64,000 nucleotides of DNA, taken from the NCBI RefSeq assembly GCF_002953735.1, contig NZ_CP025536.1, positions 1,804,001 through 1,868,000 of the forward strand, in the 5' to 3' direction. The DNA is from Streptococcus pluranimalium (GTDB lineage Bacteria; Bacillota; Bacilli; Lactobacillales; Streptococcaceae). Position numbers and translations under genes: made by a program. The notes under the pieces were generated by a model. That model worked only from the letters and a program-made list of their open reading frames with translations. It ran no database searches and was not told the origin of the DNA. Shown here piece by piece: positions 47,458 through 57,392 of this stretch. Positions within the stretch are counted from its first letter, which is position 1. Each line of letters opens with the position of its first letter.

Positions 47458-47910
47458 ATGAGAAAATCTGTTAACGTGATTCTAATAGTTCAAACTATCT
47501 TGTTTTATAGTAGCTTCTTCATTGATTTTGAGATATTATTCCCAACTCACTGGGCGACACTGGTCTCCTTGATTATCAATCCCATACTATCACTAATTGG
47601 GCTTATTCCAGCTATTTGGTTTAAACGCTGGCTAGCTACACTAGGCCTTATTTTATACTTTTTGTCATTTCCAATTGGGATGATAGCTGGGTATGCTCTA
47701 CAAGCTTTCTCCAATGGTTGGGATATCACAAGTCAATCTCTTTACATCCTTTTAGGGCTATGGTTAGTGACTATTATCATAGCTATTATGGCTTTGATAA
47801 GTTTTCAAAAAAATCGAAATAAATTGGATTTGGTCACCTTTGGGATGATCTATCTACCACCATTGCTTACACTTGTAATATTATCCATTGTTTTCGCTAG
47901 ACAATTTTAG
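47458..47910 (+). CDS. Uncharacterised membrane protein
   Basis: This 150-residue protein has five likely membrane helices (about 5-22, 30-52, 56-82, 90-116 and 125-148) and no recognised family. The ATG at 47458 follows GGAGG by five bases and overlaps a GTG at 47455. Monocistronic, divergent from truA. Confidence 0.55.
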   Translation: MRKSVNVILIVQTILFYSSFFIDFEILFPTHWATLVSLIINPILSLIGLIPAIWFKRWLATLGLILYFLSFPIGMIAGYALQAFSNGWDITSQSLYILLGLWLVTIIIAIMALISFQKNRNKLDLVTFGMIYLPPLLTLVILSIVFARQF

Positions 47911-47955
47911 TATCTTAAAAAATCACTGCATCATCTCCAGTTAAACGTGGATTAT

Positions 47956-48723
47956 TTATTTAAATTGTTCGATCGCAAAGCCTAAAGCGATATAGGCAAT
48001 CCTATCTTTTGTCTCTAGGTCGGCGTCATTACCGAGCGTTCGCTCATCCCAAACTTCCGCATCCAGATTATCCGCTGAATAGAAAAATTGGAAGTGGTTG
48101 ATGTCTCGGAAATCAGCTAAAGCTGCGATGGCAGAGCATTCCATATCGACACAAATAGCTCCTTGGCGTTTACGCCTTGCCATCTTATCAGCTGTTTCTC
48201 GGTAAATCCCATCAGTCGTCCAGACCTTTCCTTCGGTATAAGAAACATTTTGACGGTCTAAAAATGCCTTAAAATCTTCATGAAAATCCTGGTTAACCGC
48301 AATCTCATCGCTAGGAGATGCATAATGAAAACTAGTTCCCTCATCACGCAGTGCAGCCCTTGGAATGATAATAGACGTCTCTGCAATACTACTATCAAGA
48401 ACACCGCAGGTGCCAAAGACGACTAAGTTTTTCATGCCCATCACAATTAAATCTTCGAGAACGGCAACACAACCAGCAGCACCAACATAAGAATTGAAAA
48501 AACCAATTTTGTGACCGTCAAAGTCTATCTCGTAAATGGGGATATCCAGATTAGCGACACTCGTTGTCACCAAATGCTTATGAGGTAGCTCCTTTAAAAT
48601 CCTCCCAAAGGTCCCTCTGGCGAAGCAAGTCACTACTGTCTCAGGAAAAGCTTCGATTGGCTCATTGACCATCTCCGGATTGATAATTGCATGGGAATTG
48701 GTATCAAATTCTTCAAGTAACAT
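47956..48723 (-). CDS. Nucleoside phosphorylase (uridine phosphorylase-like)
   Basis: This is a 255-residue PNP/UDP-family protein. Phosphate/nucleoside-binding motifs are GAAGCVAVLEDLI (~81-93), VVFGTCGVLD (~98-107) and the purine/pyrimidine-site VDMECSAIAALA (~188-199). It would split nucleosides using phosphate for salvage. Base specificity is not determinable. It is separated from dnaJ by a terminator. Confidence 0.85.
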   Translation of the reverse strand: MLLEEFDTNSHAIINPEMVNEPIEAFPETVVTCFARGTFGRILKELPHKHLVTTSVANLDIPIYEIDFDGHKIGFFNSYVGAAGCVAVLEDLIVMGMKNLVVFGTCGVLDSSIAETSIIIPRAALRDEGTSFHYASPSDEIAVNQDFHEDFKAFLDRQNVSYTEGKVWTTDGIYRETADKMARRKRQGAICVDMECSAIAALADFRDINHFQFFYSADNLDAEVWDERTLGNDADLETKDRIAYIALGFAIEQFK

Positions 48724-48791
48724 AGGCGAGGCTCCTTAGAAAAGTTTAAAATAGTTTAACACAATTCTCTAAGATTGCAAGGTTAGACAAC

Positions 48792-48840
48792 AAAAACATC
48801 TCGACTATTAGTGCTTTCACTAACGTTCGAGATGTTTTTT
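48792..48840 (-). terminator. Terminator of dnaJ
   Basis: AACATCTCGA and TCGAGATGTT form the stem, with an inner TTAGTG/CACTAA pairing; T-runs on both strands. Confidence 0.85.
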
Positions 48841-48848
48841 ATCAACTA

Positions 48849-49988
48849 TTAAAATTCTTCAATAGCATCTTTGACCTTGTCAAAGAAACCTTTTTTCTTT
48901 TGGGGGTGAACTTTTTCGCCACCTGCTTCAGCAAAGGCACGAAGCGCCTCTTTTTGAGCGTCGTTAAGTTTCGTTGGCGTCACGATATTGATGGTCACGT
49001 GTTGATCACCTTGCCCGTTACCACGAAGACGAGGAGCCCCTTTTCCTTTCAAACGGAAGGTCTTACCAGTTTGGGTTCCGGCTGGGATGGTCAATTCGAC
49101 GTCACCATGTACGGTTGGAATATCAACCACATCACCGAGCGCAGCTTGAACAAAGCTGACATTCATATTGTAGTAAATGGTTGCTCCTTCACGTTCAAAT
49201 TTATCGCTCTTCATGACATTGATGATAACGAAAAGATCACCATAAGGACCACCATTATGACCTGCTTCTCCTTGACCCTGGAGACGGATTTGTTGACCAG
49301 TCTCAACGCCGGCTGGAATTTTGACATCAACCTTATGATTTTCTTTTTCATGACCCGTTCCGTGACAAGTTGTACATGGGTCTTTAATTTCTTGACCTGT
49401 TCCATGACAGACATCACAGGTTACTTGGCGACGCATCATACCAAGTGGTGTTTGGGTATCAACATTGATGACACCTTGTCCATGACAGCGACCACAAGTG
49501 ACAGGGTGGCTACCAGGTTTAGCACCATTACCACCACAAGTATGGCAAGTCGCTTCACGACTATAGGTAACCTCTTTTTCAGCACCAAAAATGGCTTCTT
49601 CAAACTTGAGGTTAACACGGTATTGAAGATCATCACCTTGTCGAGGTGCATTAGGATTTCGACTAGCACCACCGCCACCAAAGAAACTTGAGAAGATGTC
49701 TTCGAAACCGCCGAAGCCACCGCCATCGAAGCCACCAAAGCCACCAGCACCGCCGCCGAAACCACCTTGTGCGCCTGCTGCACCGTATTGGTCATAGGCT
49801 GCCCGTTTTTGGCTATCACTTAAGGTTTCGTAAGCTTCCTGAACATCCTTATATTTTTGTTCAGCGCCAGCTTCCTTGTTGATGTCTGGGTGATACTTTT
49901 TAGACATCTTACGATAAGCTTTTTTAATCTCGTCCTGAGAGGCATCTTTAGAAACCCCCAGACGATCATAGAATTCAGTATTGTTCAT
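48849..49988 (-). CDS. dnaJ: Chaperone DnaJ
   Basis: This 379-residue co-chaperone has the J-domain with HPD in [10 protein letters not shown] (~33), a Gly/Phe-rich region (~75-115) and four zinc-finger repeats ([32 protein letters not shown]). It stimulates DnaK ATPase and delivers clients. The start is ATG 49988 ([11 protein letters not shown]), as in other streptococci. Oddly, no clear Shine-Dalgarno precedes it, and the frame stays open for 30 more codons upstream. In most streptococci dnaJ follows dnaK closely; here a DJ-1-like gene lies between. Confidence 0.96.
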   Translation of the reverse strand: MNNTEFYDRLGVSKDASQDEIKKAYRKMSKKYHPDINKEAGAEQKYKDVQEAYETLSDSQKRAAYDQYGAAGAQGGFGGGAGGFGGFDGGGFGGFEDIFSSFFGGGGASRNPNAPRQGDDLQYRVNLKFEEAIFGAEKEVTYSREATCHTCGGNGAKPGSHPVTCGRCHGQGVINVDTQTPLGMMRRQVTCDVCHGTGQEIKDPCTTCHGTGHEKENHKVDVKIPAGVETGQQIRLQGQGEAGHNGGPYGDLFVIINVMKSDKFEREGATIYYNMNVSFVQAALGDVVDIPTVHGDVELTIPAGTQTGKTFRLKGKGAPRLRGNGQGDQHVTINIVTPTKLNDAQKEALRAFAEAGGEKVHPQKKKGFFDKVKDAIEEF

Positions 49989-50295
49989 AATTAAGATACA
50001 AAGGGCGTTAAGAAAACCGTATGAAAACAGGAAACTACCACCATGTGTGAAACACACTAGGAAGTTTATCTTTTTCACTAGGTTTTTAGCCTGTGTTCGA
50101 ATAAACGAACTTGTATTCCTTTCTGTAATTTCATCTCAAAGAAAAATAGGAAATCCGATGCAGATACTTTACATATCTAAGAGGTATTTCTCTTTTTTCA
50201 AAGAGTCGTAAGCGCGATCTTTTCAATTCATTTGTGAATAAAATACTTCTAAAAGTCATATTCAATCAAGAACACTTACATTCCCTTCTGTGACA
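49989..50295. other. Gap between dnaJ and the DJ-1-like gene
   Basis: About 300 bp with no gene. On the minus strand TTGATT followed at 17-18 bp by TATTTT (near 50230-50260) may be a dnaJ promoter. No CIRCE element is seen here. Confidence 0.4.
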
Positions 50296-50928
50296 TTAAA
50301 CATTTTTTTCAAAGTCTTCCTTAAATTCAGCGAATTCAATTTCTGATAATGTAAATATGATGTCTGATTTTTGATAGGAGTCTTTTTCCCTAAAAAATCC
50401 AGAAGCATCACTAACTAGATGTAATTCCTCTAAAACAACCCTTGCAAACTCTTGGTGGGCGAAACCAATGGCAGTGACAATATTCTTATCCTTTGTCACC
50501 GGATGAGCTTTAAAATTATCTATTTTTAGAAAATCAAAATAATTGAAAAAGTTTTGCCAAATACCACCAGTGTAACAAACGTCTTCTAACAACCCTGCTT
50601 TTGCTAATAGCAGCGGCGCCGAGGAAATAGCTGCTATCAATAGGGAGCTATTTTTTAAAGTCTTTAAAAAAGTAATCAGTCTATCATCATAAAGTGCTTC
50701 TTTAAAATCAATCATTCCTGGTAAAATGATACAAGAATAATCATCTAAATTAACATCATCTATCAATTTTGTAGGAAGTGTGTCCAGACCGTCCTCTGAA
50801 ACAACAACTTGATTTTTCGAAGCGATATAATCTATTTTTACTCCATAGTGTAAAACTAAAGTGCTAGTCAAAGTAGTTATTTCATAGAGGGAATAATTCG
50901 GGTATAACAAGCAAGCAACCTTCTTCAT
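50296..50928 (-). CDS. DJ-1/PfpI-family protein lacking the nucleophile Cys
   Basis: This 210-residue protein has a DJ-1-like fold (MKKVACLLYPNYSLYEITTL, YSCIILPGM, LLIAAISSAPLLLAKAG). The nucleophile elbow, normally A-I-C, reads A-I-S-S (S102), so the reactive Cys of Hsp31/DJ-1/PfpI proteins is missing. ThiJ/PfpI members are glyoxalases, chaperones, proteases or regulators, and this one is unlikely to have Cys-dependent activity. The start is the ATG at 50928 after AGGAGG. It is inserted between dnaK and dnaJ behind two terminators, so it may have its own weak promoter. Confidence 0.8.
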   Translation of the reverse strand: MKKVACLLYPNYSLYEITTLTSTLVLHYGVKIDYIASKNQVVVSEDGLDTLPTKLIDDVNLDDYSCIILPGMIDFKEALYDDRLITFLKTLKNSSLLIAAISSAPLLLAKAGLLEDVCYTGGIWQNFFNYFDFLKIDNFKAHPVTKDKNIVTAIGFAHQEFARVVLEELHLVSDASGFFREKDSYQKSDIIFTLSEIEFAEFKEDFEKNV

Positions 50929-50943
50929 AACGACCTCCTTAGC

Positions 50944-50972
50944 CAAAAACAGAGGCTGGGTTGCAACCTCTG
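50944..50972 (-). terminator. Second terminator after dnaK
   Basis: CAGAGG (50950-50955) pairs with CCTCTG (50967-50972), followed by TTTTT on the minus strand. It lies directly before the Shine-Dalgarno of the DJ-1-like gene. Confidence 0.75.
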
Positions 50973-51039
50973 AGTTTGTACTTTATTGTCAACATCATTT
51001 ACGACGTGAGATTTTCAAAGCGATATTTTTCAGCTCGTG

Positions 51040-51064
51040 GGCTAAAAACGTTCACTGAACGTTT

Positions 51065-51066
<2 letters not shown>
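51040..51066 (-). terminator. Terminator overlapping the dnaK stop
   Basis: AAAAACGTTCA (51044-51054) and TGAACGTTTTT (51056-51066) form an 11-bp perfect palindrome; the T-rich arm follows on the minus strand. Confidence 0.75.
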
Positions 51067-52906
<1,840 letters not shown>

Positions 52907-52924
52907 TTATTTGCTTTTCTTTGT

Positions 52925-52997
52925 GATACTCTTCTTAAGTAGTGCGGATGCTAGTAACCGCCTACGGCGTTTCATAGTTACTACGGCGAAGAGTATC
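52925..52997. repeat. Nested palindrome between grpE and dnaK
   Basis: GATACTCTTC (52925-52934) pairs with GAAGAGTATC (52988-52997), TAGTAAC (52952-52958) with GTTACTA (52977-52983), and CGCC with GGCG (52959-52969) around TAC. Together they form one long extended hairpin in the 215-bp gap, with no T-run. Possibly an mRNA processing or stability element between grpE and dnaK. Confidence 0.65.
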
Positions 52998-53103
52998 GGT
53001 AAGGCTCACTTCGTTCGCTTCATTGCTGACGCTATAAAGGAGATTTTTTTATCAATTTTCATAGTTTATTGTCATTTCGGACAATTTACGAACTGTTATT
53101 TAG

Positions 53104-53649
53104 TTAGTTGTAAACTACCACCATTGCTGGTCTCAAGAGACGGTCATGCAATGTGTAGCCTTTTTGGAAGACTTCTGCAATCGTATCTGCTGGGTGGTCG
53201 TCATCTGCTGGAAGGGTTTGAACTGCCATGTGAAGGTTGTGGTCGAAGCTTTCAACGTCAACTTCTTCAACACCTTCTTCTTTAAGGGCTTGGATGAGGC
53301 TATCACGCGTCATTTCAAGTCCTTTTTTAACATCTTCTGTCAACCCTTCAACAGCAAGGGCACGTTCCAAGTTATCTAAACTTGGCAAGATTTTTTTAGC
53401 CAAGTCTTGTGAACGGTAACGTTGCAAACTTTGACGTTCTTCGTTGGCGCGGCGTTGGATGTTTTGCATCTCTGCGTGAGCACGAAGGTATTTGTTTTCA
53501 AACTCGTCAGCACGTTCATTGGCTAAGTCTAATTCTGATTTTTCAGGAGCCTCTTCTGACTCAACGGTTTCGTCAACAATTTCTTCAGTGACTGTTTCAT
53601 TATCAATCGTTTCATCAACGACTTCTTCATTTTTAATATCTTCTGACAC
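53104..53649 (-). CDS. grpE: GrpE, nucleotide exchange factor for DnaK
   Basis: This 181-residue protein has an acidic N-terminus ([20 protein letters not shown]), the long dimeric helix (~45-95, [18 protein letters not shown]) and the C-terminal beta domain ending [19 protein letters not shown], the GrpE signature. It starts with GTG after GAGGTGACAAA. Lies 24 bp after hrcA. Confidence 0.97.
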   Translation of the reverse strand: MSEDIKNEEVVDETIDNETVTEEIVDETVESEEAPEKSELDLANERADEFENKYLRAHAEMQNIQRRANEERQSLQRYRSQDLAKKILPSLDNLERALAVEGLTEDVKKGLEMTRDSLIQALKEEGVEEVDVESFDHNLHMAVQTLPADDDHPADTIAEVFQKGYTLHDRLLRPAMVVVYN

Positions 53650-53673
53650 TTTGTCACCTCTTCTATTTATACT

Positions 53674-54708
53674 TTAATTCACTTCGTAGTGATTACCACT
53701 TAAATAACGATAGTAGTCAGCTAACTTCAAGGCTAGAACTCGGCTGACTACATTAATCAGACTAATCATCCGTCGGTAATCCATTTCAACAGGTCCAATC
53801 ACACTCAAGAGTGCGAAGCCTCGATAAGGAATCAAGAACTGATGTCTAATGACGGTTAGATTAGCAAGAGCGGGTTCCCTACTATCTGCCACTTGGATAG
53901 TGGTCGGCTCTTTCTCAGATAAACTGCTACGCATTTCCATAGCAACCTTGGCCTCATTATCCAGAAACTGATACGTCGGCAGATCTGCATAAGTTAGAGC
54001 ATTGACCTTACCTGAAATCAGGATAGTTTCACGGAACAGCCCTTGGAAAATATAATCAAACAGATCCAAAATGTTATCCGTAATCGTAAAATACTTGTGA
54101 ATAACCTGAGGCACTTCTGTCAATAATTTATAGTGAATATCCAAGACTGCTTTACCAAGGAAACGTTCGTTAACCAGGTTTTTCAAGGTTTCCAAATCCT
54201 TGGACAAGAAATTCTTGGGAATAGCGAACTGAACTGTCACTGGCTTAGAATCATCTAGCATCATGACAGCTAAGGCGTCATGATTGGACAGCTGCACTAA
54301 CTCAAAATTGGTCAAGCGTTGATGCTTCGGCTCAACATCCAAGATGACAGATGTGTAACCTGTCAAATCTGCTAACAGTTGACTGGCCGTTGCAAAGATA
54401 TCCTCAAGACGAAAAGCTTCATAATCAAAAGCCTTAATGACCTGATAAACATCTTGCTCATCAATACTATCTAATGCCAATGAGTTTTGAACAAAATACT
54501 GGAAACCAGCTTTACTCGGTAAACGACCACTTGAAGTGTGAGCCTTTTCCAAAAATCCAAGTTTTTCCAGTTTAGCCATTTCATTACGAATGGTTGCTGA
54601 ACTAGAATCTATAGCAGTTTGCAAAGCTTTGGAGCCAATAGGCTCATGCGTTTGGGTAAACATATCAATGATTAAATTTAAGATATCGTTTTGTCTAGGT
54701 GTAATCAT
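53674..54708 (-). CDS. hrcA: HrcA, heat-inducible repressor
   Basis: This 344-residue repressor starts [17 protein letters not shown] with a winged helix ([28 protein letters not shown]) and a GAF-like C-terminal domain. It binds CIRCE elements with the help of GroE. The start is the ATG at 54708 after GGAGGGAGG. It heads hrcA-grpE-dnaK and is preceded by two CIRCE elements. Confidence 0.97.
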   Translation of the reverse strand: MITPRQNDILNLIIDMFTQTHEPIGSKALQTAIDSSSATIRNEMAKLEKLGFLEKAHTSSGRLPSKAGFQYFVQNSLALDSIDEQDVYQVIKAFDYEAFRLEDIFATASQLLADLTGYTSVILDVEPKHQRLTNFELVQLSNHDALAVMMLDDSKPVTVQFAIPKNFLSKDLETLKNLVNERFLGKAVLDIHYKLLTEVPQVIHKYFTITDNILDLFDYIFQGLFRETILISGKVNALTYADLPTYQFLDNEAKVAMEMRSSLSEKEPTTIQVADSREPALANLTVIRHQFLIPYRGFALLSVIGPVEMDYRRMISLINVVSRVLALKLADYYRYLSGNHYEVN

Positions 54709-54726
54709 AGAACCTCCCTCCACGCC

Positions 54727-54753
54727 TTAGCACTCTTTATCCATGAATGCTAA
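54727..54753 (-). promoter_or_regulatory. CIRCE operator 1 (proximal to hrcA)
   Basis: TTAGCACTC-N9-GAATGCTAA, the CIRCE consensus with one mismatch in the right arm, between the -10 and the hrcA start. Confidence 0.92.
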
Positions 54754-54765
54754 TTTATGTTTCTA

Positions 54766-54793
54766 ATTATACACCTCTCCTAGCGTAAGTCAA
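54766..54793 (-). promoter_or_regulatory. hrcA operon promoter
   Basis: TTGACT (54793-54788), a 16-bp spacer and TATAAT (54771-54766), lying between the two CIRCE elements. Confidence 0.85.
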
Positions 54794-54810
54794 GCGAAAA
54801 ACTCAAAAAA

Positions 54811-54837
54811 TTAGCACTCTTTATCCATGAGTGCTAA
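54811..54837 (-). promoter_or_regulatory. CIRCE operator 2 (distal)
   Basis: TTAGCACTC-N9-GAGTGCTAA, a perfect CIRCE, identical in its spacer to operator 1. It overlaps the TAG stop of the upstream glucosaminidase gene (54834-54836). Confidence 0.95.
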
Positions 54838-55430
54838 TCAATCTGTTTATCATATTTTTCTAAATCATATTCTTTAATGATACGTTCAAGTTGATTGGCA
54901 TAATCATCATCTTGAGTGTAATCGTAGCGGTAAAAAGCTTGGGCTGCAACACTAATGCTAGAAGCGGTTGCTAGGATCTTATATAAATTTTTATTGGCTA
55001 GACTACCATCTTTTAAGCCTGCTAAATAAATCTCCAAAGCATGATTCCAAGATGGGTAAATAGCATAGTCTCTTTCGACCTCGCTAATATTACCCTCGTT
55101 ACGTTCCATGTTACTTAAACGGATACTATCCTCGCCTGGTTTGGCAGGGATAGCAAATAAATTATTATACTTGGCAGCTAGTAAATTCTGACCAAAATTA
55201 GAGTCATAAGCTGCTTGGGCAATCAAAACTGACGGTCTAATCCCATAATAAGTTGATAACTCTTGCACATCAGGAGCAATTTTTTCAATAAAGCGATCAT
55301 TATCCAAGCCTGTAGCCACTTTTTTCTCAGCTGATAAACTTCCGTAGTTCAAAGCTAATGGTAAGATACCAATCAATATAAAAGCAATTGCAAGACCAAT
55401 AAAAAATGAAAATTTAAACCGTCGTCTCAC
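54834..55430 (-). CDS. Membrane-anchored glucosaminidase-domain protein
   Basis: This 198-residue protein has an N-terminal membrane helix (~8-30) and a FlgJ/Atl-type glucosaminidase domain (~45-190, TYYGIRPSVLIAQAAYDSNFG, YNNLFAIPA, YRYDYTQDDDYA). The catalytic Glu of the family (AQAALES) is Asp here (D76), so activity is uncertain. It overlaps the LdcB-like gene by 4 bp. Its stop lies inside a CIRCE element. Confidence 0.75.
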   Translation of the reverse strand: MRRRFKFSFFIGLAIAFILIGILPLALNYGSLSAEKKVATGLDNDRFIEKIAPDVQELSTYYGIRPSVLIAQAAYDSNFGQNLLAAKYNNLFAIPAKPGEDSIRLSNMERNEGNISEVERDYAIYPSWNHALEIYLAGLKDGSLANKNLYKILATASSISVAAQAFYRYDYTQDDDYANQLERIIKEYDLEKYDKQID

Positions 55431-56224
55431 TCTCTCTCCTCCAACTGCTCAGTATATTCTTCTAAAGTTAAACCATGATCGGTCATATAACGCGCTGACG
55501 CTTTACCAACATATCTAAAATGCCAATCTTCATAACCTACTCCTGTGAAATCCGTCTTTCCATCAGGAAAGCGAAGTACAAAACCATAGTCAGGTGCCAT
55601 TTGATGAATTTCTGACATAGTAGATTTATCTGCCTGATTTAAAGCATCCACAGTACTTAGATCAATAGCCAATCCAGTTTGATGTTCACTGGCTCCACCC
55701 GGTTGAGAGTAGGTTTTGACTAATTTCTCAGCTTCTTCTTCACTCAAACTAGGATTAGCAGCCTTTTCTTGGTCTATGTAGGATTGGAATAATTCTTTCT
55801 GATAGGCTACACTTCGGTAACCAGAAATCAAATGGAAAGCCGGGTCAACTTCTTGAGCAGCCTTTAGAAAATCCCTAACATTTTCAGCAATCCGTTTATC
55901 CACTGTGATATTATCGACTGCCTCCAACTCGGGGTTTAGCTCTGGCGTCAGGTGTTCACGGTTAACCAAGATTAAACCCCAATCATTCGGTGATACCTTG
56001 GGTAAATCAGATGATTGTGATCTTTCCTTTGAAGTATGATTTTTTTCAGAAACTTGCTTAGTAGGTTTGATGACTGTTTTTCCAGCTGATCGATGGGATA
56101 CCCCTTGACTTCTGTACCAAAATAAGACTCCTACCAAGACCAAAAAAGCAAATCCCAAAATGACCAGGGACTGTTTTCCTAACTTACTTCTCATTCGCGT
56201 CGATAATCTCTCTTCCCTTTTCAC
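55427..56224 (-). CDS. LdcB/VanY-like L,D- or D,D-carboxypeptidase (M15B)
   Basis: This 265-residue protein has an N-terminal membrane anchor (~18-37), a Ser/Lys-rich linker, and an M15B peptidase domain (~120-250) with the zinc motifs SEHQTGLAIDLS and EDWHFRYVG. Streptococcal LdcB removes the D-Ala from peptidoglycan tetrapeptides. It overlaps the phosphatase gene by about 40 bp if the GTG at 56224 is used, or less if an ATG at 56194 is. Together with the glucosaminidase-like gene it forms a cell-wall pair. Confidence 0.85.
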   Translation of the reverse strand: MKREERLSTRMRSKLGKQSLVILGFAFLVLVGVLFWYRSQGVSHRSAGKTVIKPTKQVSEKNHTSKERSQSSDLPKVSPNDWGLILVNREHLTPELNPELEAVDNITVDKRIAENVRDFLKAAQEVDPAFHLISGYRSVAYQKELFQSYIDQEKAANPSLSEEEAEKLVKTYSQPGGASEHQTGLAIDLSTVDALNQADKSTMSEIHQMAPDYGFVLRFPDGKTDFTGVGYEDWHFRYVGKASARYMTDHGLTLEEYTEQLEERE

Positions 56225-56885
56225 GGTAAGATAAATCCGCTACTGTTTCAATCTTAAATTTGCCATCTTTATAAGTCACGACTGAAATACTGCCATTTTC
56301 AATACGTTGTTTTTCTTGATTGTTGTCAATCAACCACATGAAAGTACCAATTGTCATACCGTGACTAACAACAATAGCATTACCGCCACCTTGGGCTTCG
56401 ATTTCTTGTGCCATCGCTTCAAAGCCATCATAAATACGTTTACTTAAAACTTCCCATGGCTCTGCCCAGTTAGCAGTATCAACTTCTACAATACTTTGAG
56501 CAATATCTGGGTAAGGCATTTCGTCTAGGGAACGGCCATCCGCAAAAGCAACCGTTCTTGGAAGAACTCCCTGGAAAAGATCGCCGTCATATCCACCATC
56601 TAGACTACCAAAACACCATTCACGAATGCGTTTGTCCCGTTTATAAGGAAGGCTTTCATTTTCAGTTTCACGAAGGATAATTTCCATGGTCTGCATCGTA
56701 CGACCAGAATCACTTGAAAAAGCTGCTTTGAAAGGAATACCAGCTTCTTTCAAACCAATACCGAGTTCTCTGATGCCTTCTTCACCAAAAGCAGTCAAAG
56801 GAGTATCCGACCACCCTTGAGCGCGACCAATTGTATTAAACATAGTCTTTCCGTGTCTAGCAATATACAATTTCGTTTCTGTCAT
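56184..56885 (-). CDS. Histidine phosphatase family protein (phosphoglycerate mutase-like)
   Basis: This 233-residue protein has the RHG motif in LYIARHGKTMFN (~6-17), the second Arg/Glu region (SDSGRTMQTMEIIL) and the second catalytic His in VVSHGMTIGTF. It is shorter than and different from GpmA, so it is a GpmB/PhoE-like phosphatase of unknown substrate. The start is the ATG at 56885 after GGAGG. First of the three-gene cell-wall string. Confidence 0.85.
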   Translation of the reverse strand: MTETKLYIARHGKTMFNTIGRAQGWSDTPLTAFGEEGIRELGIGLKEAGIPFKAAFSSDSGRTMQTMEIILRETENESLPYKRDKRIREWCFGSLDGGYDGDLFQGVLPRTVAFADGRSLDEMPYPDIAQSIVEVDTANWAEPWEVLSKRIYDGFEAMAQEIEAQGGGNAIVVSHGMTIGTFMWLIDNNQEKQRIENGSISVVTYKDGKFKIETVADLSYREKGREIIDANEK

Positions 56886-56898
56886 GATAACCTCCATT

Positions 56899-56925
56899 CT
56901 AATCTATATTATATCATAAGATTAG
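56899..56925 (-). promoter_or_regulatory. Promoter of the phosphatase operon with flanking inverted repeat
   Basis: TGATATAAT (extended -10; TATAAT at 56913-56908) lies inside the inverted repeat CTAATCT (56899-56905) / AGATTAG (56919-56925). The repeat could be an operator. Confidence 0.5.
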
Positions 56926-57197
56926 TATAAAATGGGAGAGGTACTCCTAGATTTAGCGATCCAGATAGCATGTCAATGCCCATAAAAACTCTCTATCAGT
57001 AGCTAGCTTCCAAAAATCCCTGAATGATGATACACTCTATCGTTGGTCTCCTATTGGGGTCAGGCTATAAAACAACACCATTCTAAAGCCTAGTCTTCTA
57101 CAATATCTCTTGCCATCAAAACAATGGTTTACTCTCTCCTCTGACATCAGTCATTCATATTTCAGTGGGGTTGGTGACTTCAAAACTACTTTACATG

Positions 57198-57229
57198 TCA
57201 AAAAAACCTACCAAGAATGGTAGGTTTTC
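57198..57229 (-). terminator. Terminator of the FasX-like RNA
   Basis: AAAACCTACC (57203-57212) and GGTAGGTTTT (57219-57228), a 10-bp stem with a 6-nt loop and seven T on the minus strand. Confidence 0.9.
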
Positions 57230-57352
57230 AATTTCTAGCTTACTAATAGGAGATTTGAAACTAGAAAGGAGATTAAATTAGGAAGGCGAGGGTGGAGATT
57301 ATTGAGATGTATCGAACAGTCAATATGTTTAAGAGAGTTCCTCGCCTTTACA
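57199..57352 (-). ncRNA. fasX: FasX-like regulatory small RNA (predicted)
   Basis: Directly after the response-regulator gene on the same strand, as fasX follows fasA in S. pyogenes. It has an extended -10 (TGGTAGACT), a strong terminator, and AAGGCGAGG/CCTCGCCTT arms (57283-57291 and 57340-57348) that fold the 5' half. Three copies of AATCTCC in the RNA (57249-57255, 57268-57274, 57294-57300 in plus coordinates as GGAGATT) are complementary to Shine-Dalgarno sites. No protein frame. Ends are predicted; about 150 nt, shorter than the ~205 nt of S. pyogenes FasX. Confidence 0.7.
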
Positions 57353-57358
57353 CTTATT

Positions 57359-57364
57359 AGTCTA
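57359..57364 (-). promoter_or_regulatory. -10 of the FasX-like RNA
   Basis: TAGACT preceded by TGG (extended -10); the -35 region is poor, suggesting a need for an activator. Confidence 0.5.
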
Positions 57365-57392
57365 CCATAATCAGTTTAGTTAACCAGTCATA

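Noticed and set aside
48900..49691. A 263-codon open frame opposite dnaJ.
   Set aside because: It lies entirely antisense to the conserved zinc-finger and C-terminal parts of DnaJ; low-complexity translation, no ribosome-binding site.
54700..54840. CtsR heptad repeats (GGTCAAA) in the hrcA promoter, indicating dual heat-shock control.
   Set aside because: No GGTCAAA or TTTGACC heptad was found near the promoter; only CIRCE elements are present.
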